DNA from: Maribacter flavus
GTDB taxonomy: Bacteria; Bacteroidota; Bacteroidia; Flavobacteriales; Flavobacteriaceae
Direction: 5' to 3'
Assembly: GCF_008386635.1 (NCBI RefSeq)
Contig: NZ_VUOE01000001.1
Coordinates: 806,001-870,000, forward strand
Length of the DNA stretch: 64,000 nucleotides
Both the position numbers and the translations under genes were made by a program. The number at the start of each line of letters is the position of its first letter. The first letter of the stretch is position 1. This document shows positions 32,172 to 41,439 of this stretch, piece after piece. Below the pieces are notes generated by a model. That model was not told the origin of the DNA and did no database searches. It worked only from the letters and a program-made list of their open reading frames with translations.

Positions 32172-35100
32172 ATGGAAAACAAAAAATGGAACCGCAAACG
32201 CATTCTTAAATCGGTAGGAAAGATTTTTCTTGCCCTTTTAGCCTTGTTCGTTTTTTTGGTTTTGGTTCTTAGAACACCATGGGCACAAAACTATATCGTT
32301 ACGCAACTAACGGATTATGTTTCCGGTAAGACAGGTACAAAAGTAGCCATAGAACGAGTATTCATCACATTTGCAGGAGACTTAAAAACCAAGGGTATTT
32401 ATTTGGAGGATATCCAAGGGGATACTTTACTCTTTGCAAAGGAACTTCAATTGGATCTACCCCTCTATCCACTGCTTTTTAAGAACCGACTTTCCATCGA
32501 CGATGTTTCTGCGGATGGTATTATTGCCAATATCCATAGAGGTTCTGAGAGGGACCGATTCAATTTTTCCTTTATAATCGATGCTTTTTCGACGCCGACC
32601 GATTCCACACAGTCCTCGGAACCTATGGAAATTAGCTTGGGTAATTTTTCCCTTTCCGACTGGAAAGTGGACTACGAGGACGACTATTTGGGGACCAACG
32701 TACATCTTTCCTTGGGAACCTTAGAAACCGATATGGAGGAATTCGATTTGGAAACGATGATTTTTAGTGTTGTCGATTTTGAACTTGGAAATACCCAAAT
32801 AACCTATAACCAAGCACATGCTTTTCCGGAAAGCGACGAACCTAATTCAAGTCCATTACCCAAAATAAACGTCGACCAATTGTTACTTGACAACGTAACG
32901 TATGAATATTCTTCCTCTCCCGATAGTATTGAAACATCTGGAAAACTAAACCATTTTAACATCACAGAAGCGAATGTGAACCTTCCTGAATTTATATTCA
33001 CTGTGGAGGACTTCATTCTTGAAGATTCATCCATGTCCCTCGCCCTTAATCAGTCCGTGGATACCACCCAGACACAGAATACTTCCTTCGAGTGGCCCGA
33101 AATGGAACTTTCCACGAACAACATCCGCCTAAAGAATAATGAATTCCATTTTTCCAGACCGGACGCCCGTACAAACGAAACTACTTTCAATCCGAACAAT
33201 CTCAACTTTCAAGAGATGACGTTCCTTGCGCGAGATTTCAATTATAAGCCTAAAAATTTTGAACTGATCTTGGATGAAACAACTTTTAAGGAAGCCAGTG
33301 GCATGGTCCTTAAACAATTAGCTTTCAATGTGCAGGTATCTGACAAAGCGTCCTCTCTAAAAGATTTATCTGTTTCCTTCAATCAGAGTAAAGCTCGTGC
33401 AAATTTGGAGATGGAATATGAAAGCTTAGAGCAGGCGTTGGTCAACACGTCCAACTCCAACCTAAACGCCAGTATTACGGATGTATCCATTGCCACCAAG
33501 GATGTTCAAAAATTCCTTCCACAACTCCAACACAACCAATATCTGGATTCCCTATCGCAGCACAATATTACAGGGAACCTAGAGGTATCCGGAAACTTGA
33601 AAAGGATTGACCGATTTCAGTCGGAAATACATTGGGGTCCCAATACACATCTTTACATTCAAGGGGAGGCCAGTGCTATCACGAATGAAAATGAATTTTA
33701 CTATAATTTGCACGATATTAACCTAAACACGATAAATACGGATGCTTATAAGTTCATATCGGACAAAGAATTGGGAATTGAAATTTCAGAATCGATAGCG
33801 CTTACAGGGAATGCGAAAGGCACATTAAAATCCTTAGAAACGCATTTACAACTTTCAATCCCTGAAGGATCCGTCCATCTGGATGGCAATGCACGTTTTG
33901 ATACGACTCAAAGTTTTGATGGCACCCTAAAAACCGATAGTCTCCATCTGGGTAAAATCTTGAAAAATCCGCAATTGGGATTGCTATCACTACATCTAAA
34001 CGCCAGCGGGTCCGGAACAAACCTTTCCAACCTAAATTCTAAAATTAATGGTCAAATCCCGATGGTGGAATTTCATGACTACGCGTATAAAGATATTCTT
34101 ATCAATGGGGAAATTAGTAATGGAACAGGTGGTGCGTCCCTTGAAATGCAGGACAGGAATCTTAATTTCAAATCCACGGCAACTATTGATTTAAAAGCAG
34201 CAACCAATTCCGTAAACTTCAATGCCAATTTAATAGGGGCGGACTTAAGGGCATTGGGCCTTACCAGAAAGGATATTAAACTAGCCGCCAATATGGAGGG
34301 CTCCTATACGGGGCTTTCGAATAATTTCAGCCTTGAAACCACCATCGACAATGGAATTGCGGTAACGGACAACCAACAATATCAAATTGCGCCGCTCAAC
34401 ATCAATGCCCATGTAGAAGATTCTATTACGGATATAAAAATAAAGAGCGGTTTTATTAACGGAGGACTATTTTCAAACGCCTCCCCTGCCAGAATCACAG
34501 CCGCTTTAAAAAACCAATTTGAAACCTATTTCAGTTCGGATTCCCTAACGACCATGGAGTTGGACAGTGTTAAAGCCACCCTGGACTTGGCACTTGCACC
34601 TACCCCCATAATTTCAAAGGTGTTTTTTGATGGTATACAAGAACTGGATTCCCTGACCATTGATGCTAAGTTCGATTCGTTTACCAAGGAAATATCCGGT
34701 CAGGTCATCGTCCCCAGGGTCTCCTATGCGGGGAGCACGATAGATAGCCTCCGGGTGGATTTGGAGGGCGACTCCCAGGATTTTAAATTCATGGCCGGAG
34801 TTTCTGAACTTGATTACCAACCGGTTCTTTTAAAAAGGACGTATTTGGAGGGCAGTCTTAAAAACAAGGAACTGGTCTTGGATTTTAGTTCGGCCAATGA
34901 TACTACTACAGTGATGCACGTTGCATCGGAACTTGTTTTCCAACGTGATACGGTTCGGCTTCATGTGTCTCCAAAAAATCTCGTATTGAACAAAAAACCA
35001 TGGGACATTCCAGAGGACAATGTCATACACTTAGCGAACTCGTACTCCCAATTTAAAAACGTATTACTCTCCAGAAACAGTCAAAAATTGGAGGTATCAA

Positions 35101-37148
35101 CCCAAATTCCTGAAATGTCATCGGACCATATCGGCATCCAATTTGAAAACTTCCAGCTACAGACCTTTTTAAGCCTTTTCAATCCAGAAGAATCCTTGGC
35201 CAAGGGCATCGTGGATGGCAACTTTGTCATTTTAAATCCGTACGGGGCATCCGGTTTGGTGTCTGAACTCAATATAGACCAATTTCGGTTGCTACAAAAC
35301 CCGTTAGGGACCCTCAGCTTAAATGCCTCCTCAAAATCGCTATCGGATTATGATATCGACTTACTATTAAAAGATGGTGGTGCCAATGTACGCCTTACGG
35401 GGGATTATGCGGCAACACAGAACGGCGCCGATTTAAACTTGGAGCTGGACATACAAAAATTGGAGACTGCTATTGTACAAGGTTTTTTTGCCGATGAACT
35501 CTCAAACCCTTCAGGAAATATATCTGGAAGTTTATTGGTCAACGGTTCACTAACCGAGCCAGAGTATTCGGGTAGGATCAAATTCAATGATGTGGGTCTT
35601 ACACTATCTGCCTTTAAAACCGATCTAAAAATAAATGGCCAACAGTTGGATCTGAACGAAGAAGAAATCGCCCTCAACGCCTTTCGTATAAATGACTCGA
35701 ACCAAGGCAGCCTACTATTGGATGGAGCGATTACCACGGACAACCTCTTAAATCCAGGTTTTCAACTTACCGTAAAGGCCAAAAACTTTACAGCCTTGAA
35801 TTCGGAAAAAGGAGATAACGAATTGGTGTATGGGTCTGCCGTAATCGATACCGACCTAGAAATTACAGGAGATTTGGAACTACCGGTTATTAATGGCTCC
35901 CTGAGTATAGGTAACGCTACGGACCTTACCTATTTGGTACCTCAAACACAATACGAAATTCAGGAAAGGGAAGGTGTGGTCATCTTTGTAAATCGAGAAA
36001 ACCCGGATGCTATATTGACGAGAAATACCGGGGAGACGGCCAGCTCCGTCTTTTCCGGAATGGATATCAATACCACCTTGGAGATTTCGGACGATGCCGT
36101 TTTCAACATTGTACTGGATGAAAAGACCCAAGACAAATTACAAGCCTCCGGCAATGCCAGTTTAAGCCTAAACATTGACCCCAATCAAGATATTCGATTA
36201 TCAGGAAGGTTGGAACTCAATTCAGGTTTTTACAGGACCAGTTTGTACAATTTGGTTAGCAGGGAGTTTACCATCAATGAGGGGAGTAGTGTCACCTGGT
36301 CTGGTGACCCATACAATGCAAAATTGAATGTAACGGCCATCTACGAACTGGAAACATCGGCTGCACCCTTAATGTCATCCATTAGTTTTGGTCAGGATAC
36401 CGGAATTTCGGGGCAATATCAAAGATCATCCACTTTTCTAGTGTATCTGATGGTCGGTGGGGAAATAACCACTCCCGAGCTCTCCTTTGCCCTCGATATG
36501 CCCGAAAATGCACAGGGTTCCTACGGTGGAGCGGTGTATGGGCGCATACAACAATTGAACGAGCAGGAATCTGAATTGAACAAACAGGTATTCTCCCTCC
36601 TGGCCCTGAATCGTTTTTATCCCACCTCCGGTAGTGATGGAAGTAATGGGGGCGCCATTGCCTTGGCAAGAAACAATGTCAACAAGGTATTGTCCAGCGA
36701 ACTGAACACGATTTCGAACAAAATATTGGGAAACAGTGGTTTTGAACTTGATTTTGACCTGGACAGTTTTCAGGATTATCAAGGAAACGGCTACCGGAAC
36801 AGAACCCAACTGAATGTCAATGCAAGTAAAAAATTATTCAATGACCGCCTAATTGTTACGGCCGGAAGCGGCTTGGATGTGGAGGGCAGTGCCGCCAATT
36901 CAGACACTTCCACTCCGGTCATCGGTAATGTAATGCTTGAATATCGTTTATCCGAAAAGGGAACCTACCGCTTAAAAGGATTTAGAAGACAAGAATATCA
37001 AAATATCATTGATGGACAATTAATCGTGACCGGACTTGCATTTATCTTCGATAGGGAGTTTAATAAATTTAGTCAACTTTTTAGTCCGGTCAAGGTAAAA
37101 ACAGAAGACGATATAAAGGAAAATGACAACCAAAAAAAGGAGAACTAG
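32172..37148 (+). CDS. tamB: Translocation and assembly module protein TamB
   Basis: 1658 aa. One N-terminal membrane helix (about 14-36) anchors a very long beta-rich periplasmic domain of the AsmA/TamB type. The C-terminal DUF490/TamB domain (about 1240-1640) has the usual G-S-A-V-I-D-T-D-L-E-I-T-G and L-N-L-I/V-D-P repeats and ends near F-D-R-E-F-N-K-F. TamB-like proteins form a bridge to the outer membrane and help place outer-membrane proteins or move phospholipids. The partner TamA-like gene starts 4 nt after the stop. Confidence 0.92.
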   Translation: MENKKWNRKRILKSVGKIFLALLALFVFLVLVLRTPWAQNYIVTQLTDYVSGKTGTKVAIERVFITFAGDLKTKGIYLEDIQGDTLLFAKELQLDLPLYPLLFKNRLSIDDVSADGIIANIHRGSERDRFNFSFIIDAFSTPTDSTQSSEPMEISLGNFSLSDWKVDYEDDYLGTNVHLSLGTLETDMEEFDLETMIFSVVDFELGNTQITYNQAHAFPESDEPNSSPLPKINVDQLLLDNVTYEYSSSPDSIETSGKLNHFNITEANVNLPEFIFTVEDFILEDSSMSLALNQSVDTTQTQNTSFEWPEMELSTNNIRLKNNEFHFSRPDARTNETTFNPNNLNFQEMTFLARDFNYKPKNFELILDETTFKEASGMVLKQLAFNVQVSDKASSLKDLSVSFNQSKARANLEMEYESLEQALVNTSNSNLNASITDVSIATKDVQKFLPQLQHNQYLDSLSQHNITGNLEVSGNLKRIDRFQSEIHWGPNTHLYIQGEASAITNENEFYYNLHDINLNTINTDAYKFISDKELGIEISESIALTGNAKGTLKSLETHLQLSIPEGSVHLDGNARFDTTQSFDGTLKTDSLHLGKILKNPQLGLLSLHLNASGSGTNLSNLNSKINGQIPMVEFHDYAYKDILINGEISNGTGGASLEMQDRNLNFKSTATIDLKAATNSVNFNANLIGADLRALGLTRKDIKLAANMEGSYTGLSNNFSLETTIDNGIAVTDNQQYQIAPLNINAHVEDSITDIKIKSGFINGGLFSNASPARITAALKNQFETYFSSDSLTTMELDSVKATLDLALAPTPIISKVFFDGIQELDSLTIDAKFDSFTKEISGQVIVPRVSYAGSTIDSLRVDLEGDSQDFKFMAGVSELDYQPVLLKRTYLEGSLKNKELVLDFSSANDTTTVMHVASELVFQRDTVRLHVSPKNLVLNKKPWDIPEDNVIHLANSYSQFKNVLLSRNSQKLEVSTQIPEMSSDHIGIQFENFQLQTFLSLFNPEESLAKGIVDGNFVILNPYGASGLVSELNIDQFRLLQNPLGTLSLNASSKSLSDYDIDLLLKDGGANVRLTGDYAATQNGADLNLELDIQKLETAIVQGFFADELSNPSGNISGSLLVNGSLTEPEYSGRIKFNDVGLTLSAFKTDLKINGQQLDLNEEEIALNAFRINDSNQGSLLLDGAITTDNLLNPGFQLTVKAKNFTALNSEKGDNELVYGSAVIDTDLEITGDLELPVINGSLSIGNATDLTYLVPQTQYEIQEREGVVIFVNRENPDAILTRNTGETASSVFSGMDINTTLEISDDAVFNIVLDEKTQDKLQASGNASLSLNIDPNQDIRLSGRLELNSGFYRTSLYNLVSREFTINEGSSVTWSGDPYNAKLNVTAIYELETSAAPLMSSISFGQDTGISGQYQRSSTFLVYLMVGGEITTPELSFALDMPENAQGSYGGAVYGRIQQLNEQESELNKQVFSLLALNRFYPTSGSDGSNGGAIALARNNVNKVLSSELNTISNKILGNSGFELDFDLDSFQDYQGNGYRNRTQLNVNASKKLFNDRLIVTAGSGLDVEGSAANSDTSTPVIGNVMLEYRLSEKGTYRLKGFRRQEYQNIIDGQLIVTGLAFIFDREFNKFSQLFSPVKVKTEDDIKENDNQKKEN

Positions 37149-37151
37149 ACT

Positions 37152-39473
37152 TTGAAAACGTTGCACCTAAAATACGCGCTCTTCCCCCTATTGGTAATGT
37201 TCCTCTCCGCCTGTAGTGTTGAGAAATTCATTCCTGAAGGAGAAAAACTATATACGGGTGCCACTTTAAAAGTGGATACCATTGGTGACATTAGGGACCT
37301 TAAAAATATCGAGAGGGAATTAACAACTTTAATAACCCCTAACCCAAATACCAAGTTTCTAGGTATGAAACCAGCACTTTTTTTTTATTATAAGGCTCAA
37401 AGGGAGCGTCCAGGTTTTATATATAAATTCCTAAACAATTCTTTTGGAGAAGAACCTGTATACTTCTCTGAAATAAATCCGGAACAAGTAGAGGAGCTCT
37501 TATTGAACCGTTTGGACAATAACGGTTTCTTTTACAGTAAATCAAGCTCAGAAGCCAACATAGGGGATAAAAAGGCTTCGGTCAATTATAGTATCTCCAT
37601 TCAAGAACCCTACATCCTTGGGAACTATCAATTGGATAGGGATTCGCTTCCAATTTATAAGGAGTTGGAAAAGCTAATTGTAGAAACTCCCTTAAAAAAG
37701 GACAATCGATTTGACCTTGACCTGTTAAAAGCGGAACGGGAAAGGCTTGACAATGGCCTGAAACAGAAAGGGTATTACAACAGCCAAGCCAATCTTTTGA
37801 TTTTTGAGGCGGATACCAACCAATACAATAACAGAAAATTCGACCTGTTCCTTAGACTTAAAAAAGAAGTCCCTAAAAAATCAGCCATTCCATTCACTAT
37901 AGACTCCATTACCGTTTTCCTGAATTATTCTATAGAAGGCGACACCATACCCGTTTCTAACCAAAAGAAAACCACCGTAAACGGAACTGATTTTATCCAA
38001 AACGAATTCTACTTTAGACCCGAATTATTGGAAACCTACCTACTCTTTAAGGAAGGTGATCTATATGATGCCAATACCTCTAGGATTACCAGCAATAGGC
38101 TTTCTTCATTGGGCAGTTACAAATATGTGAATATCCAATATACAGAACTGGACACTACCATGACCGATGGTGACGGGGGTTCCCTTGCTGCCGATATTTA
38201 TTTGGCCCCTTTAACGAAACGTTCCATTCGGGCAGAGGTGCAGGCCGTAACCAAATCCAATGGTTTTACCGGACCCGGAATACAACTGACCTATAGTAAC
38301 AGAAATTTGTTCAAGGGAGGCGAAACACTTAGTTTATCCACGAATTTTTCCTATGAATCGCAGCTATCTTCAGGAAACAATTCAAGTCTGAGCAGCATTG
38401 CCTGGGGGGTCAAGGGAGACCTAATATTCCCCAGATCCATTCCCTTTTCCCCAAAAAACTTTAGATATTCCGTGCCTAAAACAAAAATTTCTGCTGGTAT
38501 CGATTACTTGAGACGTAGTCAGCTGTTCACCTTGAGCTCCATTAACGGTTCCTTTGGTTATACATGGAAGGAGAACAGGTATGTGTACCATCAATTAGAC
38601 CCCGTAAGCCTCAGCTATGCGAGATTAACGAACGTAACGGAGGATTTTCAGGTAATTCTGGATGACAACCCCTTTTTAAGACGCAGTTTTGAGCAACGGT
38701 TCATCGCCGGATTGTTATATGGATTTACCTATGATGAAGTTTCTGATTTGGAAAAAGACTACCCAATATTCTTCTCCACCAACCTGGACATTGCAGGAAA
38801 TCTTTTCAGTTTGATCGATGGAGGTTCGGGGACCATCATCGGTTCTGAGTATGCCCAATATGCCAAATTGGATGCAGACTTTAGGTTTTATTTGCGTTGG
38901 GGCAATGATCAAACCTTGGTATCGCGTGTCTATGCAGGGTGGGGCGTACCCTATGGCAATAGCGAAACCTTACCTTTTGTAAAACAGTTTTTTTCTGGAG
39001 GGCCCTATAGTGTCAGGGCCTTTAACATTCGATCCCTAGGTCCCGGGAATTTTAATGCCCAACAAGAAGATGCCACTACCGATTATTTCGATAGGTCCGG
39101 AAACTTGGTGCTAGAAGCAAATTTGGAGTATCGGTTCCCAATAGTATCCTATCTAAAAGGTGCTTTCTTTGTTGATGCGGGAAATGTTTGGTTGACCGGA
39201 AGCTATGAGGATTTAGAAGCGGACCAACAACAAAGTGCAGCTTCCAATTCGTTGTTTACTGATGGGAAATTTGAATCCGGTTGGATTAGTGAAGTAGCTG
39301 CCGGATTTGGATTTGGAGCGCGGGTCGACATTCAAAACTTTGTAATTCGGTTGGACTTGGCATCACCGTTTCGCATTCCTTACCGACCAGAAAACGACCG
39401 ATGGAATATTCCATTTTTTGGGGATAAAGGGAACAGAATGACACTGAATTTTGCTATTGGATACCCTTTTTAG
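37152..39473 (+). CDS. BamA/TamA-family outer-membrane protein, lipoprotein type
   Basis: 773 aa starting at TTG (37,152), with AAGGAG nine to ten bases upstream, which decides this start. The first 20 residues end in F-L-S-A-C-S, a lipobox, as in Bacteroidetes TamL proteins. POTRA-like periplasmic domains fill about 20-370, and a 16-strand barrel the C-terminal half (G-G-P-Y-S-V-R-A-F near 617 is the conserved barrel loop; the last residue is Phe). Pairing with tamB points to a TamA/TamL role in outer-membrane assembly. Confidence 0.9.
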   Translation: MKTLHLKYALFPLLVMFLSACSVEKFIPEGEKLYTGATLKVDTIGDIRDLKNIERELTTLITPNPNTKFLGMKPALFFYYKAQRERPGFIYKFLNNSFGEEPVYFSEINPEQVEELLLNRLDNNGFFYSKSSSEANIGDKKASVNYSISIQEPYILGNYQLDRDSLPIYKELEKLIVETPLKKDNRFDLDLLKAERERLDNGLKQKGYYNSQANLLIFEADTNQYNNRKFDLFLRLKKEVPKKSAIPFTIDSITVFLNYSIEGDTIPVSNQKKTTVNGTDFIQNEFYFRPELLETYLLFKEGDLYDANTSRITSNRLSSLGSYKYVNIQYTELDTTMTDGDGGSLAADIYLAPLTKRSIRAEVQAVTKSNGFTGPGIQLTYSNRNLFKGGETLSLSTNFSYESQLSSGNNSSLSSIAWGVKGDLIFPRSIPFSPKNFRYSVPKTKISAGIDYLRRSQLFTLSSINGSFGYTWKENRYVYHQLDPVSLSYARLTNVTEDFQVILDDNPFLRRSFEQRFIAGLLYGFTYDEVSDLEKDYPIFFSTNLDIAGNLFSLIDGGSGTIIGSEYAQYAKLDADFRFYLRWGNDQTLVSRVYAGWGVPYGNSETLPFVKQFFSGGPYSVRAFNIRSLGPGNFNAQQEDATTDYFDRSGNLVLEANLEYRFPIVSYLKGAFFVDAGNVWLTGSYEDLEADQQQSAASNSLFTDGKFESGWISEVAAGFGFGARVDIQNFVIRLDLASPFRIPYRPENDRWNIPFFGDKGNRMTLNFAIGYPF

Positions 39474-39507
39474 GAGTTGCTCTTTGGCACCTACAAGGCT
39501 ATAAGGA

Positions 39508-40374
39508 CTATTCCATAAATTTGGATACCTCTGCAAGACTTCTTCTCCAATGTCGTATGCGCAAATGCAATACATGCTTGATTTTGCTTTTGTCCAAAAC
39601 ACTATAGCTGGGTCGCTCAGCTGGCGTTGGATAGTCTTTGGAACGGATGGGTCTTAGGTCTACCTCAATATGGTTGATTTCGAAGATGGCCGCCGCAAAA
39701 TCGTACCAACTGGCCACGCCTTCATTGCTAAAGTGATAGATTCCATACGCGTCTATTTCCTCCGAAATGATTTTTAGAATTACTTCGGATAGATCATGTG
39801 CCGATGTGGGCGTGCCCACTTGATCGAAAACGACCGATAACTGATCCCGCTCCATACCATATTTGAGCATGGACTTAAAGAAGTTATGACCATATGCCGA
39901 ATACAACCAAGAAGTACGTATGATAAAATATCGCTCCATATTCCTTACTACCTCCTGTTCGCCCTTGAATTTGGAATGTCCATAAATACCCATTGGACGA
40001 GGTCTATCAGTTTCCAAGTAGGGAGTATTTTTTGTGCCATCGAAAACAAAATCCGTAGAAATGTGTATTAAAACAATGTTGTATGCATGGCAGGCTTTTG
40101 CTAGATTTTGGGCACCCTGCTGATTTATGAGCAAGGCTCTTTCCGAATCCTCCTCTGCTTTGTCCACTTGGGTATAAGCAGCACAATTGACACAATAATC
40201 AAAGCTGTCCTTATTTAAAAATTCCGTGACTGCCTCTAGGTTCGTAATATCCAAATCCTTCGAATTAGCGAATTCAAATTCAATGCTCTCATCAATCGGT
40301 TGAACCAATTTTTGTAAGGTTGTTCCCAACTGACCCGAACTTCCGGTCACCAATACTCTTTTTTTACGCTGCAT
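39508..40374 (-). CDS. rfbD: dTDP-4-dehydrorhamnose reductase
   Basis: 288 aa. The NAD(P)-binding start G-S-S-G-Q-L-G-T-T-L is at residues 11-20. The SDR-type active site Y-G-H-S-K-F-K-G-E is near 131-139, and T-D-F-V-F-D-G is near 106. It makes dTDP-L-rhamnose from dTDP-4-keto-L-rhamnose for surface polysaccharide. The gene is 9 nt downstream of rfbC in the same direction. rfbA and rfbB are not in the window. Confidence 0.92.
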   Translation of the reverse strand: MQRKKRVLVTGSSGQLGTTLQKLVQPIDESIEFEFANSKDLDITNLEAVTEFLNKDSFDYCVNCAAYTQVDKAEEDSERALLINQQGAQNLAKACHAYNIVLIHISTDFVFDGTKNTPYLETDRPRPMGIYGHSKFKGEQEVVRNMERYFIIRTSWLYSAYGHNFFKSMLKYGMERDQLSVVFDQVGTPTSAHDLSEVILKIISEEIDAYGIYHFSNEGVASWYDFAAAIFEINHIEVDLRPIRSKDYPTPAERPSYSVLDKSKIKHVLHLRIRHWRRSLAEVSKFME

Positions 40375-40383
40375 CTATAGGGC

Positions 40384-40932
40384 TTAATGGATTACCAAAT
40401 CCTTGAATTGAGGAAGTATTTGATCTTTCTCGGAAATGATAAGTTCGCTATCGGATAATTCCCAATCGATATTCAGGTTAGGATCATTATAGATGATTCC
40501 CGCCTCGGCCTTTGGGTCGTAGTAATTATCACACTTGTAAAAGAAGGTTGCCGTATCACTAAGGGTAACAAAACCATGTGCACATCCCCTTGGGATAAAA
40601 AGATGTCTATAATTTTCTGAGGATAAAATTGTTTTGAATACGTTTCCATACGTTGGGGAATCCTTTCGGATGTCCACCGCCACGTCCAACACCTTTCCCT
40701 GAAGCACCCTTACTAGTTTTGCCTGGGCACTTTCACCTTTTTGATAATGCAGCCCGCGCAACACCCCTTTTGTGGAAAATGATTGATTGTCCTGAACAAA
40801 ATTCACCATAAAGCCTGTAAGCTCAGCATACCTTTTTTGATTAAAACTCTCGAAGAAATACCCCCTTTGATCTTCAAAGACCCTAGGTTCCAATTCATAA
40901 CAGTCCTTTATGTTTGTTTCTTTAATTTGCAT
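40384..40932 (-). CDS. rfbC: dTDP-4-dehydrorhamnose 3,5-epimerase
   Basis: 182 aa, the normal length. Family motifs are F-E-D-Q-R-G-Y-F-F-E-S-F near 19-30, V-L-R-G-L-H-Y-Q near 57 (catalytic His in R-G-L-H), D-V-A-V-D-I-R-K-D-S-P-T-Y-G near 82 and P-R-G-C-A-H-G-F near 114. It epimerises dTDP-4-keto-6-deoxyglucose at C3 and C5, the step before RfbD. The two genes form a minus-strand pair. Confidence 0.94.
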   Translation of the reverse strand: MQIKETNIKDCYELEPRVFEDQRGYFFESFNQKRYAELTGFMVNFVQDNQSFSTKGVLRGLHYQKGESAQAKLVRVLQGKVLDVAVDIRKDSPTYGNVFKTILSSENYRHLFIPRGCAHGFVTLSDTATFFYKCDNYYDPKAEAGIIYNDPNLNIDWELSDSELIISEKDQILPQFKDLVIH

Positions 40933-41057
40933 CTACACTTTCAGCCAATGAAATGTACAGTAAGTTTGCTTCTTCTAAATTTCACACGTGCAAGATACTT
41001 ACTTTTTGGGAAGTTGGTTTTGAAATATGCCAAACGTAAACCTCAACTAAAAAAATA

Positions 41058-41077
41058 AGCCGATAGGGATATCGGCT
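41058..41077 (-). terminator. Terminator downstream of the 45-aa gene
   Basis: AGCCGATA-GGGA-TATCGGCT is an 8-bp hairpin with T-rich runs on both sides (TTTT on plus, TTATTTTTTT on minus). On minus it lies 41 nt past the stop of the small gene at 41,118-41,255. Confidence 0.65.
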
Positions 41078-41117
41078 TTTGAAAGATTCGGGGGAAACTA
41101 CCTATGGTAGTTTTACT

Positions 41118-41255
41118 TTAAGGAGCTATGGGAGTTAGGGTGCTTAGAATTATTTCCTTTCTGTTGATACTAACATTACAAATCTGATAAATACAATGTG
41201 ATTTTGATATTTCTAAATAGCCCAGGGATTTTTTGAGTTTACTTCGCTTATTCAT
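41118..41255 (-). CDS. Candidate 45-aa peptide gene
   Basis: ATG at 41,253-41,255 (minus), TAA at 41,118-41,120. The product is 45 aa with a very basic N-terminus (N-K-R-S-K-L-K-K-S-L) and a Cys-, Ser- and Thr-bearing second half with two Cys. TATATTTG (a -7 match) lies about 25-32 nt upstream of the ATG, a small hairpin (ACTACC/GGTAGT) follows the stop, and a terminator comes after that. Promoter, frame and terminator together support a short independent transcription unit. A leader-and-core peptide is possible, but no modification enzymes are adjacent. Confidence 0.4.
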   Translation of the reverse strand: MNKRSKLKKSLGYLEISKSHCIYQICNVSINRKEIILSTLTPIAP

Positions 41256-41279
41256 AATAGTTTGTATTTAATTATGAAA

Positions 41280-41287
41280 CAAATATA
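41280..41287 (-). promoter_or_regulatory. -7-like element of the 45-aa gene
   Basis: Read on minus the sequence is TATATTTG, matching TAnnTTTG. No clear -33 TTTG is seen at 19 nt spacing. Confidence 0.4.
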
Positions 41288-41439
41288 AAGTCGTGCAAAG
41301 AGAACATGAGGACTCTCAAGATGAAACCCCAAATTACTGTAGACGAATGGTAAATTACCTTAGATTATGATCTTAATTAAAAAAGTTTAAATAGGAGAAT
41401 CTGCAATCACAAAGTTTGGATATATAAACAAGGTATTGG

